The notes below the pieces were generated by a model that was not told the DNA's origin, made no database searches, and was given only the letters and a program-made list of their open reading frames with translations. Shown in pieces: positions 54,703-64,000 of a stretch of DNA of 64,000 nt (the stretch's first letter is position 1; every line of letters starts with the position of its first letter). Both the position numbers and the translations under genes were made by a program. The stretch is taken from NCBI RefSeq assembly GCF_010015445.1, contig NC_053115.1, forward strand, positions 14,081,524 to 14,145,523. Reading direction: 5' to 3'. Source of the DNA: Perca fluviatilis. Lineage: Eukaryota; Chordata; Actinopteri; Perciformes; Percidae.

Positions 54703-54799
<97 letters not shown>
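54699..54799. repeat. (GT)n microsatellite after the L2 tail, long allele
   Basis: About 100 bp of GT directly 3' of the L2 tail. The matching position in the second unit (about 61000-61018) has only about 19 bp. Confidence 0.95.
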
Positions 54800-55116
54800 T
54801 CATAATGACAGTACTGATTATAACCTCTGTTGTTGCATTTGTCTTTCTGCTTTTATGTTCAACTGTTTTTTCTGCAGTGCAATTACAGTCATGTTTATCT
54901 TTACCTCCTATATTCACACATTTACTTTCTTACTGTACTGCTCTGTGCGCTACAGGAGTGAATATGAATAAATATATTTTGTTGCTAATGTTTGATGATC
55001 AAAGTTATTCTGCATTGAATACTGTAACTTCATTTTGTTTCAGTGGTTTGAGGTTTTATGACTCGAAACATACATGAGACACACAAAACCATCATAGATC
55101 TGTTTTAAATGAGATA

Positions 55117-55122
55117 TTTATT
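55117..55122 (-). terminator. Chitinase copy 1 polyadenylation signal
   Basis: TTTATT on the plus strand reads AATAAA on the minus strand, about 130 bp 3' of the copy 1 stop codon. The same motif is conserved at the matching place near 61347 in the second unit. Confidence 0.55.
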
Positions 55123-55248
55123 TAGGTTAGATCAGTGACAGGTGTTAAAGAGCTGTTGTTGAATGGGCCTCAGATGTTCTTATGTTACATGAAAGTTGAC
55201 CAGCTCCTAACTTAAGAACAACCAGTATGATGTTCAACCATGGATTGT

Positions 55249-57934
55249 TTAAGCCCAGTTGCAGCACTTGCAGCTGTTATCGAACACCAGGCCGGCAGCA
55301 CAGTGCTGGTTGTAGGTATTTCCCTGGTCGCACTCATAGAAGTGGTTCTTGTTGGTTGGGTCAGGGTAGAGACCGTTAGACTTGCCAGCGCAGAATCCAG
55401 ATCCTGTGCTGCTGCCACCGCTGCTGCTGCCGCCGCTGCTGCCGCCGCTGCTGCCGCCGCTGCTGCCACCACCGCCTGGCTGGGGCATAGCGTGCTGGGT
55501 TGGTGTCACTGGAGCCAGGGGGTCAACACGGGAAGTGCAGGCTGGGGAGAGAAATGTAAGAATTAAGAAAATATATATTAGACAGCCTCATTATGTTTAT
55601 TACCAGAGAATATGTGTTTTATGCGTACAAGCTCCAGTTCCCAGTCCGCTCTTGATGGTGTTGATCAGGGGGTATTTTCCCTGGCCGCAGAAAGTGCCAC
55701 TGAAGTCATCCAGATCCAAACTCCACACCATGGCTCCACCAAAACCGCTCTGCTTCAACCACTGAATCTGTAGAGCAGAGTAACAGAGTGTTAAATAACC
55801 TGAAACATAAAGGTCTGGAACAGGAATTTAAATAAAGAAATACAACTTCATACCTTAACCTGGAAGCTCTTAACATTGTCATATCCAACCCAGGTTCCCT
55901 GGTTGTAGGCATATGGCACATCCTGTGGGCTGTCCCAAGCCTGAGTGGCTCCTTGCTTCAGGAAAGTGCAGATCTGATGGGAGAGAGATGTTTAAGGTTG
56001 GGATCTACACAATACATGCATATACAGTATGTTGTCCTGTCTTATACATCCAGACACAGATTCAGAAAAAGAAGCACAAACCTCATAGTAGGCCCAGAAA
56101 CCAGACTGACGGGTGAAAGGTCCAGCAGCTCCAGGTCCACTGGCAGGAGCTCCCACAGCAGTGTCAGAGGAAGCCAGGCGGAAGGTGTGACCATAGGTGG
56201 GGAAACCAACCAGCAGCTTCTCAGCTGGGGCACCATTGCTCTTCCAGTAGTTCATAGCATAGTCCTACACATGAGAGAGTACAGGCCAGTGTGAGTATTT
56301 GTTCCATAATTTAATTATTATACATTTACAGCTGGAGCCCTCACTCACCACATTGAAGTAGATCATGGATCCCTGATCAGCGGGGCCCTTGTACAGGGGG
56401 CTGTTCTCTCCAACATTGTGCTCCCAAGAACCATGGAAGTCGTAGGTCATGACATGGAAGTAGTCCAGCACACTGGCAAACAAGACATGAGGATTAATGT
56501 TAAGTAATGGCTGTCATCTATACAACAAATGTGAGGCTAGCAATGTTTGCATGTGTTTGCTCATGTACTTACGCTCCAATCGCGGCAATCTGGTATCCAG
56601 AGTCGATAGTTCCCTTTCCAGCAGAGACAGCAGCAGTCAGCATCAGACGTGGACGGTTGGTCTTCTTGCCCTCGGCCTCAAAGGCGCTCATCAACTCCTA
56701 CAGATGGGCAAAGAGAGTGTGATTGCACTGAGAAACTGAGAAAATGTTTTAGCTTATAATTTTAATGGCATTTGATTGCTATATTTCCAACATATAACCC
56801 TTATATAAATATAATATTCTAATATTCTATGAAATCTCCTGGACAGACTTCTTGGCCAAAGCCCCTAAAAGGTGAAATTCTTTATATATACACAGTGTAT
56901 AACTGCAATAATAGCGGCCTGTATACTTCCACTTACAACACAAATTAATCTGTAGCCATAAATTAAACAGCAATATGACAGACCTGGACCAGAACGGTAT
57001 AGCGCTCCTTATCCTGAGGTGGGGAGCCACGAGAGCCAGGGTACTCCCAGTCGATATCCAGACCATCAAACTCATACTGACGCAGGAACGTGATCACGCT
57101 GTTGATGAAGGTCTGGCGATTGGCAGGAGAGGAAACCATAGCTGTGAACCTATAGAGGCAGGAAGAAGGTCAGAGTTCCACCTGTGCTACAAGTTCCTCT
57201 TGGTGAGAGCATTGTTCCTCATTTTATTACGACTTACTTCTGAGTACCAAAGTTCCATCCTCCGATGGCCAGCAGTGTCTTCAGGTTGCTGTTCCTGCAA
57301 GCAGCAACAACATCCACTTTAACCTCTCAAATTTAATCTGTGTGCATGCATGCTAATGTCTAATAATGTGTTTTTTCATGACTGCTGGAGTCACACTATG
57401 ATCTATTATCACTATGAGCATTTGTGTGTACTAACTGGTTCTTCAGGGCCTGGAACTGTCCGTAGAGTTTCTCATCGTCCCACTCGTAGGTCTTGATCAT
57501 GTTGCCGTCCATTCCAGCAAAGGCATAGATGAGGTGGTCACAGAGACATGGATCAATGTTGGTGGGGAAATATTTGCCTGCTCCAGGACGGTACTGTCCC
57601 CAGTTAGTGAAATAACAGGAGAGGATGTAGGATGATCCTGCAACATATGTAACAATTGCTCTTACATTATGTTACCAACATCCACACATATCACACCAAC
57701 ACTGAATGGATAAAGGATATAATTACCTAGCTGCACATGCAGCAGGAGAGCCAGTCCTGCAGAGATAGGAGACACAATTAGAGAGGGTGAGGAGAAGGCA
57801 AGTTCAGTAGTAAATGAGAATCAATTTGCATTATGCACAAGATAAAATTAACTTAAAATGTGTAATGACAAAGTTTGAAAAGTTTCTATGAGCAAGGAGC
57901 TCAGCTTACCAACGCAGATAAGCAGTTTGCCCAT
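55249..57934 (-). CDS. GH18 chitinase (acidic chitinase/chitotriosidase type), tandem copy 1
   Basis: Secreted family-18 chitinase that hydrolyses chitin by a substrate-assisted retaining mechanism. Eleven minus-strand exons: 57934-57910, 57756-57727, 57637-57436, 57294-57238, 57149-56984, 56697-56573, 56472-56349, 56264-56082, 55973-55854, 55767-55629 and 55541-55249. All joins are GT-AG and in frame: 487 aa, against 476 for human AMCase. A signal peptide ([19 protein letters not shown]) is split over exons 1-2. The mature start is [18 protein letters not shown]. The catalytic DxxDxDxE motif is complete in [12 protein letters not shown] (exon 5). Further GH18 landmarks are [34 protein letters not shown] and [19 protein letters not shown] Gly/Ser linker leads to a C-terminal type-14 chitin-binding domain ([17 protein letters not shown] ... 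[11 protein letters not shown]). Bony fish carry several chia genes; linkage to fmod suggests the CHIT1/CHI3L1 locus, so I leave the symbol empty. Likely active. Confidence 0.93.
55393..55470 (-). repeat. 12-bp minisatellite encoding the chitinase linker
   Basis: Tandem 12-bp units encoding Gly-Gly-Ser-Ser on the minus strand (GCTGCTGCCGCC on plus), about five copies between catalytic and chitin-binding domains. Copy 2 of the gene has only a vestige. Confidence 0.85.
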
Positions 57935-57971
57935 GTTGCTTCTGTACAACAACCTGAGGACTGGAGGACTC

Positions 57972-57978
57972 TTTTATA
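57972..57978 (-). promoter_or_regulatory. TATA box of chitinase copy 1
   Basis: The minus strand reads GAGTATAAAAGAG; TATAAAA spans 57978-57972, about 38-44 bp upstream of the ATG at 57934. This predicts a very short 5'UTR, in keeping with the compact signal-peptide exon. Confidence 0.6.
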
Positions 57979-57979
57979 C

Positions 57980-59078
57980 TCTTGGTTGCTACCCATATCT
58001 GCCTTATCTGTAATATTAGTTTGATGTGATCTGCCTATTTAGCAAAACTCAAAAGTCAAACTCATTAATTTGTTTAGTCAAGACCAGTACCGCATTGGAT
58101 TTATGGAAAATCCTGATAACCTTCAAGTGCCTTTTGATAATGATATTATCCGATTCAATTTGAAATTGTCAAGTTTATTGTTGTTGGCCAAAAAGTGCAG
58201 GACACTCCAACAGCATTTTAAATTGTTTGTTAAGTTTACATTTTGCTTCGTATTTCCACCAAGTTAATTAAAGCTAAATCTGTGTTGCACCATTATCCGT
58301 TTATAATAAGTTGTTTGATACTAATGTTTACTCAGTTGTCCTTAAGTTTTCTGCTACATGCCTTATCACCCTTAGACATGGTTTAATATCAGTTATCGCT
58401 AGTCTGTCACCTAAAGTGAACTGTGCTGTGTGTCACATTGCAATGGAAAGAGGCTTTTTGTCCTTTCCTGTCCTTGAATGTGGCTCAGCAGTTTGGTGAT
58501 TGTAATGTGATGTAGTTTTTGAAATTAGTCTTACACTGGCTGTGCCATCTCTCTAAATCTTCATTAACAGACACTGACTGATAATGTTGTACACTCAAAT
58601 CTGTCATTTATGCACCATTAATAAAGATAAATAATAATAAAATAAAATGTGAAAGTCCACTTTTATTTTGTTCATTAAAGACATTTGCACATTGTTGATA
58701 CATTTAAAACTCACATTTTAATTTATGATGAATTATAAGTGTGTTTGTAATTTGTAGCACTAAGTCATTTAGATATAAACAGTCACATTTGAAAAGGTTT
58801 AATTAAGAGATGAAAACAGAAAAGAGTGCTTTATAAATAAAGTTTAGAACAAACTTAAGTCCATGTATTGGTAAATCCATGTGTTTACCTTGTTCATCAT
58901 CTTGGTTTAGCGTGTTCTTGTGTTAACCTTTGCTAATAAGCACTAAACACAAAGTACGGCTGAGGCTGATACTATTGTATAGTTTTACTGGATAAATGAT
59001 CTTCTGGTAACACCAAAATGTCAAGGGATCACCAAAGTCATTAGAATTCATCCTCTGGAGACCTTGGATAGTATACAA
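57980..59078. other. 5' flank of chitinase copy 1
   Basis: AT-rich; no exon seen. The last 60 bp (CACCAAAGTCATTAGAATTC and following) match a common fish interspersed repeat and lead into the L2 fragment of the second unit. The homologous flank of copy 2 is outside the window. Confidence 0.4.
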
Positions 59079-60955
59079 CATCTGAAAACCTCCTCCTGTT
59101 GCCTTGATATTCTACCAACGGGCTTTTCAAAATTTTTTCAAATTGTTTGGCTTCAGATCTTTTACACATTGTAAACATGTTTCTTATTTTAGGTATCTTC
59201 CCACAGTCCCTGAAAACTGCAGTCACCAAGCCACTCTTAAAAAAGAACAATCTAGACACGTCACCAATGAGCAATTATAGGCTGATATCAAACCTTCCAT
59301 TTTTAAGTAAAATCATTGAAAAAGCGTTTTTTCAACAACTCAACCTTTTCTATACAATACAACCACACATCACTGTAAATAAGCTTTTGATGATGAAGAT
59401 TGCAGGTGTATTTATCTCTTTCATTCTAAATTTCTTAGAGGACAGGTCTCAATTTGTTAAGCTAAACTCAAAAGGTAAGTCAGACAAGATCATGACAAAC
59501 ACAGGTTCACCTCAGGGAACTGTTTTATCACCCTTTCTTTTTACCATTTACTGCAGACTACCGTCCACAGCAGGCAAGCTGTCAACTTGTTAAATTTGCT
59601 GACGACACAGCGCTCATTGGGTTAATTGAAAATGATGACTATAGTCACTATCAAAATGAGCTAAAAGCTTTTGTTAATTATTGCAACACTCATTTCCTAG
59701 AACTCAACATTAAGAAAACTAAAGAATTAGTAATTGATTACAGGAGAAATAAGATGACAACTGAGGCAGTGGAAATCAAAGGTTCAGTAATAGAAAGAGT
59801 GAACACACAAGTATTTAGGCATTGTTTTTAATGATAGGCTAACATGATCAGATCATGTTGACTTATTGATGAAAAAATGAAGTCCACGTGTATACTGTAT
59901 GAGGAAGTTGCAGTCCTTTAAGGTGAATACGGATGTGGTGAGAATGTTTTTTTATGTCAGTGATATGTAGTGTTTGGAGTTACTGTGTGGTGGGTTGGGG
60001 TGGGAATGCTGGGATAACCGAGAAGGCCAGGATTGATAGAGTGACTAAAAGGGCTGGAAAAATGGTGGGAGAGTTAAATACAGTGGATCAAGTATATGAT
60101 GACAAAAAAATGACAGAAAATAACGAGGGACCCGGGTCACCCTCTTCATAGTAATTTGACTGTCAGGGTTATGGAACGTAGTGGTAGGCTAAGGCCTCCT
60201 GTGACACAAACTTAGCATTAGGCTCTCTCTTTTATACCTCAGACTATCAGACAGCACAACAAGCACTTTAAATGTACACTTTTATAATTTCTGTACTGCA
60301 TTTCTGTATTGTATTGTATTGTATATTGTATTTATTTATTGTATTGTATTTATGCTCTATTTTTATGGGCATTAAGGTGGGTATGAGCGCTGTAATTTCC
60401 ATTTTTATGGATGAAATAAACTTGACTTGAATTGACTTGACTTGCCACTAAACAACAGCTTCCAGTCGGGTTTCCGACCACACCACAGCACTGAGACGGC
60501 TCTTGTTAAAGTCTTTGATGACATCTACTTAAACACAGATAGTGGCAAAACTTCACTCTTAGTATTACTTGATCTCAGTGCTGCATTTGACATGGTTGAC
60601 CATGTCATATTAATAGACTGATTGGAAAACTGGGTAGGACTTTCTGGCACAGTTCTAAACTGGTTTGAATACTACTTAAAGACTAGGGACTACTTTGTGT
60701 CTATAGGTAATTATGCATCTGAGCATACAAATATGACTTGTGGAGTTCCCCAAGGATCCATTCTGGGGCCTCTTCTGTTTAACATCTACATGCTTCCACT
60801 GGCTCCAATTATGGAAAACAACAAAATAAGTTACCATAGTTATGCAGACAACACACAAATTTACATAACCTTATCGCCTGGATGTGCCAGAACTTTCTTA
60901 AAATATTTGCCCTGTTGCTGAAATGTGCTATACAAATAAAGCTGCCTTGCGTTGC
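59079..60955 (+). mobile_element. L2-like LINE fragment interrupted by a second LINE
   Basis: Left part (59079 to about 59345) encodes FPQSLKTAVTKPLLKK and MSNYRLISNLPFLSKIIEKA. The right part (from about 60449) resumes at [19 protein letters not shown], with [31 protein letters not shown] and SYADNTQIYI, the L2 RT core; it has an in-frame stop near 60620. The RT then jumps straight to the tail GTGCTATACAAATAAAGCTG at about 60930, so the C-terminal part kept in the 54-kb copy is missing. Dead element. Confidence 0.7.
59347..60448 (+). mobile_element. Second non-LTR retrotransposon nested in the L2-like element (Rex1/CR1-like)
   Basis: Encodes a different RT: SFILNFLEDRSQFVKLNSK, TGSPQGTVLSPFLFTIY, then after a frame break KFADDTALIGLIENDD and KTKELVIDYRRNK. 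It ends in AATAAACTTGACTTG with repeated TTGACTTG units. Many stops and frame breaks show it is inactive. The boundaries are inferred from where the L2 coding sequence stops and resumes. Confidence 0.6.
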
Positions 60956-61478
60956 CTTGGCCTTGCCTTGCCTTGCCCGTGTCGTGCCTTGCCGTGCGTG
61001 TGTGTGTGTGTGTGTGTGTCATAAGGAGAGTACGATTATAACCTCTGTTGTTGCCTTTGTCTTTCTGCTACTATAATTTTACTGCTTTTATGTTCAACTG
61101 TTTTTTCTGCAGTGACAATTACGTTTATCTTTACCTCCTATATTCACACATTTACTTTCTTACTGTACTGCTCTGTGCGCTACAGGAGTGAATATGAATA
61201 AATATATTTTGTTGCTAATGTTTGATGATCAAAGTTATTCTGCATTGAATACTGTAACTTCATTTTGTTTCAGTGGTTTGAGGTTTTATGACTGAAAACA
61301 TACATGAGACACACAAAACCATCAGAGCTCTGTTTTAAATGAGATATTTATTTAGGTTAGATCAGTGACAGGTGTTAAAGAGCTGTTGTTGAATGGGCCT
61401 CAGATGGTCTTATGTTACATGAAAGTTGACCAGCTCCTAACTTAAGAACAACCAGTATGATGTTCAACCATTGATTGT

Positions 61479-63977
61479 TTAAGCCCAGTTGCAGCACTTG
61501 CAGCTGTTATCGAACACCAGCTGCCCCGCTGGTGCTGGTACCATAGGTATTTCCCTGGTCGCACTCATAGAAGTGGTTCTTGTTGGTTGGGTCAGGGTAG
61601 AGACCGTGAGACTTTCGCCAGCGCAGAATCCAGATCCTGTGCTGCTGCCACCGCTGCTGCTGCCGCTGCGCTGCCAAAGCTGGCGACATAGCTGGGGCAT
61701 AGGCTGGGTTGGTGGCACCCGGAGCCAGGGGGTCAACACGGGAAGTGCAGGCTGGGGAGAGAAATGTAAGAATTAATAAAATAAATTAGACAGCCTCATT
61801 ATGTTTATTAAAAGAGAATATGTGTTTTGTGCGTACAAGCTCCAGTTCCCAGTCCGCTCTTGATGGTGTTGATCAGGGGTATTTTCCCTGGGCGCCAAAG
61901 AAAGTGCCACTGAAGTCATCCGAGATCCAAACTCCACACCATGGCTCCACCAAAACCGCTCTGCTTTTCAACCACTGAATCTGTAGAGCAGAGTAACGAG
62001 TGTTAAATAACCTGAAACATAAAGGTCTGGAACAGGAATTTAAATAAAGAAATACAACTTCATACCTTAACCTGGAAGCTCTTAACATTGTCATATCCAA
62101 CCCAGGTTCCCTGGTTGTAGGCATATGGCACATCCTGTGGGCTGTCCCAAGCCTGAGTGGCTCCTTGCTTCAGGAAAGTGCAGATCTGATGGGAGAGAGA
62201 TGTTTAAGGTTGGGATCTACACAATACATGCATATACAGTATGTTGTCCTGTCTTATACATCCAGACACAGATTCAGAAAAAGAAGCACAAACCTCATAG
62301 TAGGCCCAGAAGCCAGACTGACGGGTGAAAGGTCCAGCAGCTCCAGGTCCACTGGCAGGAGCTCCCACAGCAGTGTCAGAGGAAGCCAGAGCGGAAGGGT
62401 GTGACCATAGGTGGGGAAACCAACCAGCAGCTTCTCAGCTGGGGCACCATTGCTCTTCCAGTAGTTCATAGCATAGTCCTACACATGAGAGAGTACAGGC
62501 CAGTGTGAGTATTTGTTCCATAATTTAATTATTATACATTTACAGCTGGAGCCCTCACTCACCACATTGAAGTAGATCATGGATCCCTGATCAGCGGGGC
62601 CCTTGTACAGGGGGCTGTTCTCTCTCAACATTGTGCTCCCAAGAACCATGGAAGTCGTAGGTCATGACATGGAAGTAGTCCAGCACACTGGCAAACAAGA
62701 CATGAGGATTAATGTTAAGTAATGGCTGTCATCTATACAACAAATGTGAGGCTAGCAATGTTTGCATGTGTTTGCTCATGTACTTACGCTCAATCGCGGC
62801 AATCTGGTATCCAGAGTCGATAGTTCTCCTTTCCAGCAGAGACAGCAGCAGTCAGCATCAGACGTGGACGGTTGGTCTTCTTGCCCGCGGCCTCAAAGGC
62901 GCTCATCAACTCCTACAGATGGGCAAAGAGAGTGTGATTGCACTGAGAAACTGAGAAAATGTTTTAGCTTATAATTTTAATGGCATTTGATTGCTATATT
63001 TCCAACATATAACCCTTATATAAATATAATATTCTAATATTCTATGAAATCTCCTGGACAGACTTCTTGGCCAAAGCCCCTAAAAGGTGAAATTCTTTAT
63101 ATATACACAGTGTATAACTGCAATAATAGCGGCCTGTATACTTCCACTTACAACACAAATTAATCTGTAGCCATAAATTAAACAGCAATATGACAGACCT
63201 GGACCAGAACGGTATAGCGCTCCTTATCCTGAGGTGGGGAGCCACGAGAGCCAGGGTACTCCCAGTCGATATCCAGACCATCAAACTCATACTGACGCAG
63301 GAACGTGATCACGCTGTTGATGAAGGTCTGGCGATTGGCAGGAGAGGAAACCATAGCTGTGAACCTATAGAGGCAGGAAGAAGGTCAGAGTTCCACCTGT
63401 GCTACAAGTTCCTCTTGGTGAGAGCATTGTTCCTCATTTTATTACGACTTACTTCTGAGTACCAAAGTTCCATCCTCCGATGGCCAGCAGTGTCTTCAGG
63501 TTGCTGTTCCTGCAAGCAGCAACAACATCCACTTTAACCTCTCAAATTTAATCTGTGTGCATGCATGCTAATGTCTAATAATGTGTTTTTTCATGACTGC
63601 TGGAGTCACACTATGATCTATTATCACTATGAGCAATTGTGTGTACTAACTGGTTCTTCAGGGCCTGGAACTGTCCGTAGAGTTTCTCATCGTCCCACTT
63701 CGTAGGTCTTGATCATGTTGCCGGCCATTCCAGCAAAGGCATAGATGAGGTGGTCACAGAGACATGGATCAATGTTGGTGGGGAAATATTTGCCTGCTCC
63801 AGGACGGTACTGTCCCCAGTTAGTGAAATAACAGGAGAGGATGTAGGATGATCCTGCAACATATGTAACAATTGCTCTTACATTATGTTACCAACATCCA
63901 CACACCAACCATCACACCAACACTGAATGGATAAAGGATATAATTACCTAGCTGCACATGCAGCAGGAGAGCCAGTC
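61479..63977 (-). pseudogene. GH18 chitinase, tandem copy 2: frameshifted as given, 5' end beyond window
   Basis: Second copy of the chitinase gene, offset about 6.2 kb from copy 1. Matching exons: 63977-63948, 63853-63651, 63509-63453, 63364-63199, 62912-62788, 62687-62563, 62478-62294, 62185-62066, 61980-61837 and 61751-61479; exon 1 lies outside. Exons 4, 5 (catalytic DGLDIDWE) and 9 and most introns are identical to copy 1. Exon 3 has a 1-nt insertion that gives a stop a few codons later. Exon 6 has a paired -1/+1, exon 7 +1, exon 8 +2 and exon 10 a net +5. Exon 11 has a shortened linker plus shifts that lose the first cysteine and the CKCCNWA end of the chitin-binding domain. Read literally it encodes no full enzyme. 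The differences are almost all indels, which argues for consensus error as an alternative to true decay. Confidence 0.8.
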
Positions 63978-64000
63978 CTGAAGAGATAGGAGACACAATT

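Noticed and set aside
55212..55472. Minus-strand frame with a run of 17 alanines.
   Set aside because: Alternative frame of the chitinase linker and chitin-binding exon; the true frame ends [11 protein letters not shown].

Overview
The window is nuclear DNA from a ray-finned fish, most likely a percomorph teleost. The evidence is small vertebrate genes with many GT-AG introns, very dense (AC/GT)n tracts, and fish-type transposon debris (Tc1/mariner-like, hAT-like, foldback and TTAA-flanked MITEs, non-LTR tails). I see no viral, bacterial or CRISPR content. The ORFs around microsatellites (poly-C/V, poly-H/T, poly-R, poly-S) are artefacts.

Layout. 1-15.9 kb: no gene recognised; transposon copies, microsatellites and a 0.95-kb foldback palindrome. 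16.0-22.3 kb (minus): a class II small leucine-rich proteoglycan (SLRP) most like lumican, four coding exons, 362 aa. 22.3-31.4 kb: intergenic, long GT/AC tracts and a hAT-type element with an intact 8-bp target duplication. 31.5-37.9 kb (plus): fibromodulin (fmod), five coding exons, 350 aa, with LRR-region introns that mammals lack. 40.1-51.2 kb (plus): slc6a14 (amino-acid transporter ATB0,+), 15 coding exons, 633 aa; its 5.7-kb first intron holds a transposon nest. 51.3-54.1 kb: spacer. 54.1-64.0 kb: two tandem units, each a damaged LINE followed by a minus-strand GH18 chitinase gene. Copy 1 is intact (487 aa, 11 exons). Copy 2 is frameshifted as given and runs off the window end.

Function. 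The two SLRPs are secreted collagen-binding matrix proteins transcribed divergently. The chitinase is secreted, with a complete catalytic motif and a C-terminal chitin-binding domain. slc6a14 is an epithelial importer of neutral and cationic amino acids. In human 1q32.1 chitinase-family genes (CHI3L1, CHIT1) also lie near FMOD, so the chitinase-fmod linkage probably reflects old synteny; slc6a14 lies between them here.

The most unusual signals are the fmod intron pattern, the indel-dominated and exon-biased divergence between the chitinase copies (which points to consensus error as much as to pseudogenisation), the nested MITE/LINE structures, and a 197-nt slc6a14 intron made mostly of GT repeat. 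I found no new multi-gene system.
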